A DNA stretch of 64,000 nt, from assembly GCF_900107195.1 (NCBI RefSeq), contig NZ_FNPB01000009.1, positions 1 through 64,000 on the forward strand, read 5' to 3'. The position numbers were made by a program, and so were the translations under genes. This stretch comes from Halobellus clavatus (GTDB taxonomy: Archaea; Halobacteriota; Halobacteria; Halobacteriales; Haloferacaceae). A model generated the notes under the pieces. The model worked only from the letters and a program-made list of their open reading frames with translations, did no database searches and was not told where the DNA came from. Within the stretch, counting starts at the first letter, position 1. Each line of letters starts with the position of its first letter. Below are positions 1 to 8,613 of the stretch, one piece after another.

Positions 1-222
1 CAACCGTTGATAGAAGCCACCCGGTGAGATCGTCTCATCAGCCGTGGAGTTGTAACTGCGTCTGAAGCCAGCGAGTGTTCGGCTCTCGCCTGCGGCGAAG
101 CCGAACACGAGCGCCCACACGAGGACTGGTACCTGTAGCTTGCCCTCTCGCTCGACCACGCCGAGTTCCTCGGCGTGCTCTTCGAGGAACTCGGAAGGAA
201 ACAGTGTAGTAAGCCGACGCAT
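1..222 (-). CDS. ISH8-type (IS4 family) transposase, N-terminal part cut by the window edge
   Basis: The minus strand reads 74 codons from an ATG at 222 to the left edge without a stop. It starts MRRLTTLFPSEFLEEHAEEL and later has WALVFGFAAGESRTLAGFRR, which I recognise as the N-terminus of haloarchaeal ISH8-type transposases of the IS4/DDE group. The catalytic DDE region would lie outside the window. The right end of the element must lie between about 290 and 381, because coding sequence of an interrupted gene resumes there. I could not define its terminal inverted repeat. Confidence 0.85.
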   Translation of the reverse strand, partial: MRRLTTLFPSEFLEEHAEELGVVEREGKLQVPVLVWALVFGFAAGESRTLAGFRRSYNSTADETISPGGFYQRL

Positions 223-230
223 GATTCTCG

Positions 231-289
231 ATGAGGAGGCTTCTGTGTGCACAGCGGTTGCCTCCTCATTCCTCTCGAAAAGAAGCCTC
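231..289 (-). promoter_or_regulatory. Two mutually exclusive hairpins in the transposase leader
   Basis: ATGAGGAGGC (231-240) is a perfect inverted repeat of GCCTCCTCAT (260-269). GAGGCTTCT (236-244) is a perfect inverted repeat of AGAAGCCTC (281-289). The two left arms overlap, so only one hairpin can form at a time. Both lie 9-67 nt upstream of the transposase ATG in its mRNA. Insertion sequences often carry leader structures that limit translation of read-through transcripts, and that is the inferred role here. Confidence 0.45.
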
Positions 290-338
290 GATAAGCCGTC
301 ACTGTCACGTGGTTCTCCTCTTAGCTAAAGACGGATAG

Positions 339-560
339 GTACGTTATTCCCTTACGACCCTCCATTCAACAGGAGATCTAGACTACGGACCCGCTTTTGC
401 GGCGAAGATACTGCCACAGTTAGATGGGATTCCGTTACAAAACGCTCATGCGCTCATCGATGAGCTGCATGGGAAGATCGAAGCAAGCAGTGCTGGAATG
501 TCGAAGTTCTCAAAAGAAGTCCCTAAGCGTACTGCTGAACAGCTTCTGAGCAATGTCTAG
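339..560 (+). pseudogene. C-terminal remnant of a gene cut by the IS, possibly McrB-like
   Basis: After an in-frame TAG at 336-338 the frame stays open to TAG 558-560 and shows coding character (FAAKILPQLDG, then ALIDELHGKI, then FSKEVPKRTAEQL). It has no proper start. It overlaps the next gene, which starts at 553, inside ATGTCTAG, as expected for the second-to-last gene of an operon. The pattern K-I-L-P-x-L-x-G followed by a short basic tail resembles the C-terminus of McrB-type AAA+ GTPases. That family call is an inference. Loss of the 5' part fits insertion of the adjacent IS. Confidence 0.5.
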
Positions 561-2130
561 CACAAGACCTGACGCGCCTAGTCGGGACGAATTGATCCGT
601 GAAGTCGCGGAGTACTTTGTCGGGTATATTGGTGCTGGAGCATCAATGGAGCCATTCGCAGATGATTTCACACCCAATCTAAAAGTTAGTAGTCTTGAGG
701 AACTTCTGGAGTATTATTTCCTGTTGACTGGAGAAGTGTCTAATCAGACATCCCGTTCGGAGGTAAACCTCTCTGAGAGTATAATTGAGGATACGTACGG
801 TGTCCCAATTGGCGTCCTTGATTTCACATCATTACTGGCCAATCGGATTCGATCACTTGATCCCGAGATTCAGCCTGCGACGGAGATATTCCGGGGGGAA
901 GTACGAGGCAGGATCAATTGGAACCAGACGATCAAGCACCGATACAACACAGGTGATTCGAATTCCCAAGTCTTTGCGTGTCAGGTACAGAAACCATCGT
1001 TAGACTCGCCACGGAACCGTGTGCTGGTAGAGCTTCTCACTCAGATCGAGAAAATATTCACGCGGTTTGACAATCGCGTCTCTACTGATGAATCGTTTGA
1101 ATGGTTTAGACCTTGGCTACGGTCACGAAACCAATCTGAAACTACGACAGGCCGTTACGACGAACCGCATGAACCCACCGAGTCGCCAAACCTACGAGCA
1201 GTGATTAAGACTGCGCTGAACCAGAGTCAACTTTCGGCGCTTAATAGAAAATCGGTTGAGGTTTCTGATAAGGAGGTTCGTCAAGTTCAGTTTGACCGGA
1301 CCCCTCTTTATAGAGAAGCCGCTGAACTACTGGCTCTTCACCGACGTCTCAAACGTGGAAAGTTCGATGAAGATATCGCCCGGTCGTTTCTTGGATCTCA
1401 GGTTGTCCATCCACCAAACGACACTGAAATGATATCGACGTTGTTTGAGATGTACTGGATATTCAAGCTGATGGACACGTTCGAACACGCCGAACATAGA
1501 CTCTTTGAAATGAAGGAGGATGAAGATTTAATCGGTCAGTGGCGCGAGAATGATTCGACGTATCTAATATTCAATGATTGGGACGGAACCTACGATGGTA
1601 ACGAGTATCTCTCATTCGATCTCCCCTCGACTGAGAATCTTACAGCGTCAGCTAATTCAGACAATGCGGATGAAGTAGGCAATTCCAATACCCCCGTTGA
1701 AAACGACGTCCACCACCGTTTAGGGTTTGTGTTGGCTAACAAATATCTAATTGAGCGGCAAGTACTCGGTCACAATCCTACGCAAAAAACGCCAGATATC
1801 GTGCTTCTTAGATGTGAGGAGATTGGAGCCAGTCCAGTGATCGAGAGTGTGTTCATCGGAGAGGTGAAGCACTCAACCAACGCTCAGACCCTGCGGGAGG
1901 GAACTCTACAGTTGTTAGAATACGGTGCCTTCGCGCGAATTGGCGATGATGCAAAATTGTCCGTGGAACATAATGGACCATACTTGGCTTCTGATTCACC
2001 GATCATTGACTCACCTAATCTCGAACTTGGATATTTCGTTGGACATAGAAACGCACTCTCAGGAGATGACTTTGCGAATATTCAAGTTCGGGGCTTTGAT
2101 CAATCACCAACTGAAGTATTACAAAGTTAG
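553..2130 (+). CDS. McrC-like PD-(D/E)xK restriction nuclease
   Basis: The protein has 525 residues. A PD-(D/E)xK nuclease core is visible near the C-terminus: D415 in TPDIVLL, then E437-x-K439 in GEVKHS, followed by a helix with TLQLLEYGAF. Upstream, RGRINWNQTI (about 118-127) and PRNRVLVELL (about 153-162) match the layout of McrC/DUF2357-type proteins, which pair with a McrB GTPase to cut modified DNA. The start overlaps the stop of the truncated upstream frame, so the two were an operon. With the upstream partner cut by the IS, the nuclease is probably orphaned. A different restriction-like system is possible; the nuclease fold is the firm part. Confidence 0.6.
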   Translation: MSSTRPDAPSRDELIREVAEYFVGYIGAGASMEPFADDFTPNLKVSSLEELLEYYFLLTGEVSNQTSRSEVNLSESIIEDTYGVPIGVLDFTSLLANRIRSLDPEIQPATEIFRGEVRGRINWNQTIKHRYNTGDSNSQVFACQVQKPSLDSPRNRVLVELLTQIEKIFTRFDNRVSTDESFEWFRPWLRSRNQSETTTGRYDEPHEPTESPNLRAVIKTALNQSQLSALNRKSVEVSDKEVRQVQFDRTPLYREAAELLALHRRLKRGKFDEDIARSFLGSQVVHPPNDTEMISTLFEMYWIFKLMDTFEHAEHRLFEMKEDEDLIGQWRENDSTYLIFNDWDGTYDGNEYLSFDLPSTENLTASANSDNADEVGNSNTPVENDVHHRLGFVLANKYLIERQVLGHNPTQKTPDIVLLRCEEIGASPVIESVFIGEVKHSTNAQTLREGTLQLLEYGAFARIGDDAKLSVEHNGPYLASDSPIIDSPNLELGYFVGHRNALSGDDFANIQVRGFDQSPTEVLQS

Positions 2131-2974
2131 GTGGTACTGGTAATGAATGTGAGCGCACCGCTATACTGACCTGTGTTATTATAAGCGGGTGCGCGCTCCT
2201 GCCGACTTGGATGGGCGGCGGTCAAAGTGGTTAGGGTAGAGCCAAGAGCGATAACCACGTCTCACAGAAGCGTACAAACTGTTGGAGAGCCAAGCCCCGC
2301 GAGCGCGAACTCTTAACATCCCGGCCCGCGACTGCTCAATCTGACCGCCAGTCACCAGCGATGACGCGAGATGCTTAGCTCAGAACGCGAACGGCAGCGG
2401 GACGGACCAAGGATAGGTGGAAGCGCAGCCGCGCGACCAGCCGGGAGCGCGGCGAGAACCGCGAAATCGCCACGCGGCAACGCTGGTCGCCCGGACCGCC
2501 GAACGGAAGTGAGGCGGCCGGACGCAAGGGTGAGAATCCTGCAGCGCCCATTATGCGGTATAACGCTTAGGATACACAGGACAGCGCCGCCTTCTTTTTA
2601 AACAAGGCGGATGTCTTGGCGATCAAGTTCGTTATGTTGCATCACGGGGGTCGCTCCCGTCTGGTGATTCACCAAGAGACAAAACGGATTGTACTGTATT
2701 AGTCATTGAGTCGTTGCGCGCGAACAGTCCTCCTGAGAATTCCTTTCACACTGTTGAGTCTGAATCACCAATCAGACCGTGCTTGCGGATTGATCGCCAA
2801 GGATTCTGCCAACTCAGAGGAGTGTCCAAATAGTCATACGATATACAGGGCGCATATGGATCAATATGCGGCATCAAATCACTCTGGCTGATCCAACTGT
2901 CACTGTCAGACTTACCGTATTCGAATGGGCCACTGCTCTGGTGTAACGCGGGAAACCTGGTATAGTATAATATG
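2131..2974. other. Intergenic region without a supported protein gene
   Basis: No frame here looks like a real protein. The left half is GC-rich with strong inverted repeats (separate entry). Smaller hairpins include an imperfect one at about 2638-2670 with a CGGGGG/TCCCG stem, and GCATAT/ATATGC around 2853-2870. A TATA-like ATTATAAG near 2177 could start a non-coding transcript. The right end holds the promoter of the DoxX operon. Confidence 0.5.
2380..2605. ncRNA. GC-rich, strongly self-complementary segment, candidate structured RNA
   Basis: GACCAGC (about 2436) pairs with GCTGGTC (about 2483) around an inner CGCGG/CCGCG hairpin. CCGG-A-CCGCC (about 2492) pairs with GGCGG-CCGG (about 2512). 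CCGCCTT/AAGGCGG (about 2588-2611) closes around a T-rich loop and looks like a terminator. The segment does not read as protein, and I did not find the conserved RNase P or SRP RNA signatures. A structured transcript, or the 3' end of an old transposable element, are both possible. Confidence 0.25.
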
Positions 2975-2991
2975 CCTGAAACATTTTTACC
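2975..2991 (+). promoter_or_regulatory. CCTGAWA promoter element of the DoxX/P450 operon
   Basis: CCTGAAACATTTTTACC lies 35 nt before the ATG of the small ORF at 3010 and is preceded by TATAATAT. The same CCTGAWA plus A/T-rich box recurs before four other start codons in the next 9 kb. Its place fits the BRE and TATA positions of a leaderless haloarchaeal transcript. Confidence 0.55.
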
Positions 2992-3009
2992 TGAGCTTTC
3001 TACTTCGAT

Positions 3010-3108
3010 ATGGCGACGATGTCACAAAACTTCCCTTGGCACGCCAGTGCTGCGATACTGTCGGACAGTCCGCAACCATTCCGCAACTCCGAGGGGGGTG
3101 CCCACTGA
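3010..3108 (+). CDS. Small leader ORF (32 aa) coupled to the DoxX gene
   Basis: The ATG lies 35 nt after the CCTGAAA promoter element, where a leaderless transcript would begin. The 32-codon frame starts MATMSQNFPW and ends in TGA, which overlaps the DoxX start (TGATG), so translation could be coupled. It has no membrane segment and no family I recognise. It may be a true small protein or a translated leader that sets expression of the operon. Support comes from position only. Confidence 0.4.
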   Translation: MATMSQNFPWHASAAILSDSPQPFRNSEGGAH

Positions 3109-3524
3109 TGGCAGTCTCCCCAGTTGTGTCCGATGTGGCGTTCATACTCGGTCGGACGATGTTTGCCGCCGTCGTCGGGTATCTCGCCCTTGGTAACCTG
3201 TTTGATCTTGAATCGTCAATAGGCTACGCCGAGAGCAAGGGCGCCCCGCTGGCCTCTGTCACTGTACCGCTGGGAAGCTTAGGATTGATTGCCGGTGCAC
3301 TAGCAGTCCTCGTCGGGTTCTATCCTGCTGTCGGCGTGCTGGCTATTGTTGCATTCCTGACCCCGATTACTGTCATCATACACGACTTCTGGACGATGGA
3401 GGGCCAGGCCAGACAAAACGAACAGATCCACTTCCTGAAAAATCTCGGGCTAATCGGTACCGCGTTAGTCTTTCTATCGCTCTCGACGAGTGCGTGGCCC
3501 CTCGCAATCGGAGTCGGGATGTGA
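3108..3524 (+). CDS. DoxX family membrane protein
   Basis: This protein of 138 residues has four hydrophobic segments and the DoxX-type layout: LGRTMFAAVVGYLALGNL, a second helix with LIAGALAVLVG, then ITVIIHDFW and QIHFLKNLGLIG. DoxX-like proteins are associated with quinone, thiol and oxidative-stress metabolism; the exact reaction is usually unknown. I chose ATG 3108 over an upstream start because it follows a GA-rich ribosome site (GAGGGGGG) and gives a normal family length. It is the first full gene of an operon with a second DoxX gene and a P450. Confidence 0.8.
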   Translation: MAVSPVVSDVAFILGRTMFAAVVGYLALGNLFDLESSIGYAESKGAPLASVTVPLGSLGLIAGALAVLVGFYPAVGVLAIVAFLTPITVIIHDFWTMEGQARQNEQIHFLKNLGLIGTALVFLSLSTSAWPLAIGVGM

Positions 3525-3530
3525 TCAGCA

Positions 3531-3971
3531 ATGATCCGCCCAGTTTCAGGACTTATCGGTCGGTGGCTACCAGTTATCTTTCGGCTGATTGCAGTTACGG
3601 TTACGGCGTATCCCGCCGTCCGGAAATTCGTTGAATACTCCTATCGGGTTGAACAATTCGCCATATACGGGATTCCCTGGCCGGAAGTGGCGGTTCCGTT
3701 GACCGGTGTGATCGAACTCGTTGTCATCGCGTTGATTGCGGTTGGGCTCGCTGTGCGTCTCGGCGCTGCGATGCTCGTTGTCGGCATAATCGTCGTCGCG
3801 ATCACCGCTGGCTCAAATCCGTTCAGTATCGTTGTGTTAGTCGTATGCGCCGGGATTCTTGCATTAGGCACGGGTCCGTGCTCCTACTGGAACCCGACAG
3901 TAGATGATCTGAGAAAATGTACAGTCAAACCGGATACACAGGGACTGATCAAACAGAAAAATCATAATTAG
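3531..3971 (+). CDS. Second DoxX family membrane protein
   Basis: The 146-residue protein has about four membrane segments and the DoxX pattern of a first helix with AYPAVRKFVEY, IPWPEVAVPLTGVIELV, then a run of small hydrophobic helices. It starts 6 nt after the previous stop and is followed 7 nt later by the P450, so the three genes form one transcript. A pair of DoxX proteins may act as a heteromer. Function beyond a link to membrane redox chemistry is not visible. Confidence 0.75.
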   Translation: MIRPVSGLIGRWLPVIFRLIAVTVTAYPAVRKFVEYSYRVEQFAIYGIPWPEVAVPLTGVIELVVIALIAVGLAVRLGAAMLVVGIIVVAITAGSNPFSIVVLVVCAGILALGTGPCSYWNPTVDDLRKCTVKPDTQGLIKQKNHN

Positions 3972-3978
3972 ACTCGCT

Positions 3979-5334
3979 ATGTCGAAGCAAAATATGAATC
4001 AGCATAACGGAACGCCACCACTCCCACCGAAACGAACAGGGGTTCCGGTAGTCGGTAGTGCAATAGCCTTTGCCCGAGATCCATATGCCTTCTACGCAGA
4101 TCTTGCGAGCTACGGCGACGTAGTCCGGTTTTCACTCGGGAGTTACGACATAGCAGCCGTTCTTCATCCGGAGGGAATCAAACAGGTGCTGGTCGAGGAT
4201 TTCGACCAGTTCCGAAAACCCGACGACGCGGGGGGTGTGGAAGTGCTTTCCGACGGATTGCTCCTCAGTGATGGCGACCAATGGCAGCGCCAGCGGACAC
4301 GCCTCCAGCCCATATTCTATCGGGAGCGTATCGAGACATACGCTGAGACGATGGGTAGCTATGCGGCTGCGGTTGCCGACGAGTGGGCAGCAACTGACGG
4401 CAGTGTTGACCTGATGGAAGCGACATCGACGTACACGCTTCGTGTGCTGGGGAAGACGCTGTTCGGTGTCAACACTGACGAGTATCGACACGCGGTCCGA
4501 GCAGGTGCCGAAGCGGTTCGGCAACGCAGCAGCGAAAGCCCTGTCTCAGTCGATATCCCCGACTGGCTCCCGACACCTGGGAACCGCCGCTACCGGCGTG
4601 GCATCGACCAGCTTGAGGACGTTGTTGACACCCTTCTCGAAGAGCGTGGTGAAGACGCAGGTGGTGACGACCTCCTGTCGTTACTCCTCACAGCGACTGC
4701 CGACGGCGAGGGTCCCAGCGAGCGCGAGATTCGCAGTCAACTAATGACGTTTCTGTTCGCTGGCCACGAAACAAGCGCCACGGCGCTGACGTGGGCTCTG
4801 TACGAACTGGGTCGGAAACCCGCGGTTGCGCAGCGTCTCACCACCGAAGTCGATGAGGTCGTGGATGGCTCGTATGCGGCGCTCGCAGAACTGCCCGAGC
4901 TGGAGTATACAGAACAGGTGTTGCGCGAGACATTGCGTCGGTATCCACCGGCGGCTGCAATCTTTCGGGAGACTGACGAAGCGGTCCGCATCGGTGGCTA
5001 CCGGCTTCCAGAGGATACGTACGTGGTTCTCCCCCAGTTCCACGTCCATACCGACGACCGCTGGTGGGACATACCACGACAGTTCGATCCGTCACGATGG
5101 GACGATATTGCGGAGCCCCCAGGTGACCGCCCGGAATATGCGTATTTCCCCTTCGGTGGTGGCCCTCGTCACTGTATTGGGATGCGGTTTGCTCGTATGG
5201 AACTGAAACTGGCGCTTGCAACGATTGCCCGGCGCTATCAGATAACCCACGAGTACGACGACGTGGGCATCGACGTGGGATCGACGGTGAGTCCCGCCGA
5301 CAGTATCGGTGTCACAGTCGAAAAACGACACTAG
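3979..5334 (+). CDS. Cytochrome P450
   Basis: The 451-residue protein has all P450 hallmarks: proline-rich start (PPLPPKRTGVPVVG), I-helix oxygen-activation motif AGHETS at 261-266, the ExxR pair E317/R320 in the K helix, and the heme loop FPFGGGPRHCIG with ligand C399. It has no membrane anchor, so it is probably soluble and uses separate electron donors; none is encoded next to it. It would insert oxygen into a hydrophobic substrate that cannot be predicted. It is the last gene of the DoxX operon, and the next gene is convergent. Confidence 0.93.
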   Translation: MSKQNMNQHNGTPPLPPKRTGVPVVGSAIAFARDPYAFYADLASYGDVVRFSLGSYDIAAVLHPEGIKQVLVEDFDQFRKPDDAGGVEVLSDGLLLSDGDQWQRQRTRLQPIFYRERIETYAETMGSYAAAVADEWAATDGSVDLMEATSTYTLRVLGKTLFGVNTDEYRHAVRAGAEAVRQRSSESPVSVDIPDWLPTPGNRRYRRGIDQLEDVVDTLLEERGEDAGGDDLLSLLLTATADGEGPSEREIRSQLMTFLFAGHETSATALTWALYELGRKPAVAQRLTTEVDEVVDGSYAALAELPELEYTEQVLRETLRRYPPAAAIFRETDEAVRIGGYRLPEDTYVVLPQFHVHTDDRWWDIPRQFDPSRWDDIAEPPGDRPEYAYFPFGGGPRHCIGMRFARMELKLALATIARRYQITHEYDDVGIDVGSTVSPADSIGVTVEKRH

Positions 5335-5424
5335 CAACGGTATCTGCCCGCATTAAAATGATAATTATTTAATGCCTCTGTTGTGCCAGGGACACGTTTT
5401 TCAGCTGCCTGTCAGGAGCAGAAC

Positions 5425-5955
5425 TCAGGTCTCACTAGCCGCTGACCCATCCACGGACTCGGGCATCGAGTCATCGTCGGCCCGACCGAGGCGCCCAGCT
5501 GCGGTTTCGCGCTGTCCCGACGCAGGCACCCGCTCCGAGACGTTTCCGAGGCCAAAGGGAGGCATATTGTTGTAGACGGCCTCGTACTCTCCATCCCCGA
5601 CGAGGAATGTCTCGTGCCAGATCCCGACATCTCCGTCGCTTCCGACTTCTTGATTGTACTCTTGCCAGGCTGGCAAGTGTTCCTGGTCCGGGTCGCGTGC
5701 GTACTCGTGTAAGTCCTCGAAGGAACGCCAGTACATGAACAGGATGTGGTTACGAATGCCAAGATTACGCTGGTAGCCCAGCAGTCCGCTGTCGGGGTCT
5801 GCTTCGAGTTCCCGCAACATTCGCGGCATCGCCACAAAAACTGGGGCCCACTTGTGGACTTTCCAGAGTTTGTTGATCCGCATCCCGATTCGGAACACCA
5901 CGAACTCACCCTCAATATCTGCGGTCACGCGTTCGGAGATAATGTCTCCGCTCAT
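5425..5955 (-). CDS. DUF4188 domain protein (monooxygenase-like fold)
   Basis: The 176-residue protein carries the DUF4188 layout: [19 protein letters not shown] at the start, [20 protein letters not shown] in the middle, the helix ending LPAWQEYNQ, then IWHETFLV and NNMPPFGLG. The family has a dimeric ferredoxin-like barrel related to small monooxygenases, with unknown substrate. The last 35 residues are a polar tail. Its ATG follows the stop of the upstream membrane-protein gene without a gap (TAGATG), so the two are co-translated. Confidence 0.8.
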   Translation of the reverse strand: MSGDIISERVTADIEGEFVVFRIGMRINKLWKVHKWAPVFVAMPRMLRELEADPDSGLLGYQRNLGIRNHILFMYWRSFEDLHEYARDPDQEHLPAWQEYNQEVGSDGDVGIWHETFLVGDGEYEAVYNNMPPFGLGNVSERVPASGQRETAAGRLGRADDDSMPESVDGSAASET

Positions 5956-6633
5956 CTACGAACCCCCCGTTTTTGCTTGGGTGCGCTCATTGTCACGCCG
6001 CCTCAACCACAGTACTCCACTGTACAAGAGAGCGGCCACAATGACGACTGTGAACAACAGCAGCCAGCTGAAGGCGACCGATCCGAGAAGTTGACTCTCG
6101 TAGGGTCCGATGACATCGGCTGGCGGTTCGTTCGCGGTTGGGCCGAAGTGTTGCGTGATGACCATCGTGGCCAGCACAAAGAACAGGACCGTCCAGTACC
6201 TGACGCCGGCACGGTTTCGCCACCCGAGATATAATCCCAGGCCAACGAATGGATAGGCCAGCAAACTGAACGTGAACGCATTAACAGCAGGGATTAGCGG
6301 CCACCCGACGTGGTTACCTCGAATGACATGATCGATATGATGACCGAGACCAAATAGAAACACGAAGAACACGAGGAAGAAGAGTCGGCGTGGAAGTTTT
6401 TCACCAGTTAGCTGTGAGTTACGGAGCCAGGTCCGGATGACGTGTCCTTTCCATATGAACAGCCCCGAGAGTGTCAACAGCGGAAACACGATCATCTGGA
6501 GGACTAAATCACTGCCCTGGGCCGATCTGAGTGGTGAATAGAGAAACACCCCTAGAGCTATCGCGAGAGCAAGGTGAACTACTCGTTGCACTAAGCGAGA
6601 TGGCCACCATCCTCGCTGTGTACGATCAGTCAT
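5956..6633 (-). CDS. Multi-spanning membrane protein of unknown function
   Basis: The 225-residue protein has six or seven hydrophobic segments. A conserved-looking GLGHHIDHVIRGNHVGWPL stretch follows the third, with four His in one loop that could bind metal or heme. I do not recognise the family. It is immediately upstream of the DUF4188 gene in a two-gene operon facing away from the MATE transporter's downstream end. Its promoter region (6634-6760) has an A/T-rich box but no CCTGAWA element. Confidence 0.6.
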   Translation of the reverse strand: MTDRTQRGWWPSRLVQRVVHLALAIALGVFLYSPLRSAQGSDLVLQMIVFPLLTLSGLFIWKGHVIRTWLRNSQLTGEKLPRRLFFLVFFVFLFGLGHHIDHVIRGNHVGWPLIPAVNAFTFSLLAYPFVGLGLYLGWRNRAGVRYWTVLFFVLATMVITQHFGPTANEPPADVIGPYESQLLGSVAFSWLLLFTVVIVAALLYSGVLWLRRRDNERTQAKTGGS

Positions 6634-6912
6634 CTTTCGGGTGTTTGTGTCCGCCGCTTCTCCGATTCGGTTAGCTTCCTAGTGAATAATGGTACCTGTG
6701 TCATTTCTGAGCATTGACAAGTCTCGAAGACCATTATCTTAAATCTTACTAATACAACAATTATTCTTATAGAGTGTTTGGGGAGTTGTGTTGTATTTAT
6801 TAAGGAACCGTTATTTCTCACTTGGGCCGGTCTGTAAACAGAAGCGTAAATTCGGATCAGCAATCGTATGTCGAAACCATCAGTGTATCAATCAAGCAGC
6901 GTGACGTGGCGA

Positions 6913-8334
6913 TCAGTCGTCTGCCGGATGCGTGGTGGTGTGTTGGGTCTGAGTAGATCTGGCTGTGTCTCGCCAGGTTCCACGACGATACCATGCATAG
7001 GCAAGGACTGCACCGGCGAGATTCGTCGCTGCAATCGACAACCAGACGCCGGACGGTCCCACTGAGACGGCGCCAAACTGTGCCACCGGGAGACGGATCA
7101 GCCCGTACATAATCAGTACGATGACAGCAGCACTCAGTGTCTTTCCTGCACCCCGGAGGCTCGCGGTGAACACCCGTACCAGGCCGATGAATCCAAACGT
7201 AGGCGCCACGTAGCGCAAGAATAGGGCGCCACTCTGGGCGACTTCAGGGTCGGTAGTGAACACACCGATAATGGTTTCAGCACCGATCCAGGCGACGATT
7301 CCCACGACTGCGAGGACCCCAAACACGAAGCGAGCAGCGAAGTGCGTCGCCGTCGCTGCCCGGTCGGGTTGGACTGCACCGATGTTCTGTCCGGTCATAG
7401 TTTCGATGCCCCTGGCGACTGCGATTGCGGGGAGGTACACGACCGAAAGCACGCGCATCCCGATGCCGTATCCGGCGACCACCGTCGTCGGGAACAGTCC
7501 CACAATAACCAAGAGAAGATTGAGTGACAACGTCCGACTGATACCCTCGACAGAGGCGGGAATCGACAGACGTAGTTGCGTAGCGACGCACTCTTTCGTG
7601 GGTCGGAGTTGGGAGAGTCTGATACGGATGCCCCGATTTCCTCGGAACATAATCCAGAGTCCGACGGCAAACGCCAGTCCCCGGGAAGCGACCGTTGCAA
7701 TCGCAGCGCCACGAATCCCCCACTCCGGGAATGGACCCCACCCGAAGATGAGGAACGGGTCAAGAGCGATGTTCAGCCCGACCGACCCCGCAACCACCAG
7801 CATCGGTGTGACAGTATTCCCGGCCCCACGCATCAGTGCCATGAACGTGACGAATCCGAACATAAACACCAGCCCGAGTGAGATGAGTCGCATATAGACG
7901 GTTGCTAACTCCAGCACCTGCGGGGATGGGCCGATCACTCGGAGGACATCGTCGATAAAGAAGTATCCGAGTCCGCCGAGACCGACTGCGCCGAGTACCG
8001 AGAGTGTGACTGTCTGTGAGGCAACCGCCGTCGCCAGTGGTCGGTCACCGGCCCCCAGATGCTGCGCAACGAGGATGCTTCCCGCGGCGGAGATGCCCAG
8101 GCCGATTGAGATGTACAACAGCACCATCGGAAACGTGAAACTCGTTGCTGCCAGCGCAGCGGTGTCGTATTGGCCCAGCCAGAACGTATCGACGAGATTG
8201 TACGTGGTCTGGAGGAGATTCATAATCACGATTGGGAGGGAGAGATGAAACAGTGGCTGTGCGATACTCCCATTCGTAAGGTCAAGTTCGTCTTCGCTCT
8301 TGAACAGCGGGCGCGTGAATTCGCGTGGGTCCAT
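6913..8334 (-). CDS. MATE family multidrug efflux transporter
   Basis: The 473-residue protein has twelve predicted membrane segments in two halves. The N-half has LSLPIVIMNLLQTTYNLVDT and FWLGQYDTAALAATSF, typical of MATE (NorM/DinF superfamily) proteins, and the C-half repeats the pattern (LSIPASVEGISRTLSLNLL). MATE proteins export cationic or aromatic compounds in exchange for H+ or Na+. It is divergent from the DsbA/FrnE-like gene, and both promoters carry the CCTGAWA element, so they are probably induced together. Confidence 0.92.
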   Translation of the reverse strand: MDPREFTRPLFKSEDELDLTNGSIAQPLFHLSLPIVIMNLLQTTYNLVDTFWLGQYDTAALAATSFTFPMVLLYISIGLGISAAGSILVAQHLGAGDRPLATAVASQTVTLSVLGAVGLGGLGYFFIDDVLRVIGPSPQVLELATVYMRLISLGLVFMFGFVTFMALMRGAGNTVTPMLVVAGSVGLNIALDPFLIFGWGPFPEWGIRGAAIATVASRGLAFAVGLWIMFRGNRGIRIRLSQLRPTKECVATQLRLSIPASVEGISRTLSLNLLLVIVGLFPTTVVAGYGIGMRVLSVVYLPAIAVARGIETMTGQNIGAVQPDRAATATHFAARFVFGVLAVVGIVAWIGAETIIGVFTTDPEVAQSGALFLRYVAPTFGFIGLVRVFTASLRGAGKTLSAAVIVLIMYGLIRLPVAQFGAVSVGPSGVWLSIAATNLAGAVLAYAWYRRGTWRDTARSTQTQHTTTHPADD

Positions 8335-8355
8335 ATGTCTCTGGTCTCACGCACA

Positions 8356-8380
8356 CCATATTAATATCAGGATAATTATA
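8356..8380 (-). promoter_or_regulatory. CCTGAWA promoter element of the MATE gene
   Basis: On the minus strand TATAATTATCCTGA (8380-8367) is followed by an ATTAATAT box, and the CCTGA begins 37 nt before the MATE ATG. The 14-mer is the exact inverted copy of the one in front of the DsbA-like gene at 8566-8579. The transcript is probably leaderless. Confidence 0.6.
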
Positions 8381-8565
8381 CTAAATCAGGTATTGCTTGA
8401 ATGTCCAGGTTTCCTCTTGGAAACCAGATGTGCTCAAAACACAGAAACGAAGAAAAGAATGCTTGAGACGGAAATAAAGAGTTTATTAATAGAGGAGATA
8501 GTCTACTATTTTACTTCAGAGTGGTCGATACGCAACATAGATATACTACGCTAAATCTGGTTTAT

Positions 8566-8591
8566 TATAATTATCCTGAAATATAATTGCC
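8566..8591 (+). promoter_or_regulatory. CCTGAWA promoter element of the DsbA/FrnE-like gene
   Basis: TATAATTATCCTGA is followed by AATATAATT, with CCTGA at 8575, 39 nt before ATG 8614. It mirrors the MATE element at 8367-8380, so the two divergent genes share a duplicated, inverted control site. Confidence 0.6.
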
Positions 8592-8613
8592 ACGGCAAGG
8601 TAGATTCGAATGT

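Noticed and set aside
2371-2601. Plus-strand frame of 76 codons in the GC-rich block
   Set aside because: Composition is Arg/Ala/Pro-rich as expected for translated GC-rich structured DNA. No family and no promoter at the right distance.
2200-2660. RNase P RNA or SRP RNA
   Set aside because: The conserved P4-type and CR sequences of RNase P and the SRP RNA core were not found.
6630-6863. 77-codon minus-strand frame upstream of the membrane-protein gene
   Set aside because: A/T-rich promoter sequence read as protein; atypical for haloarchaeal coding DNA.
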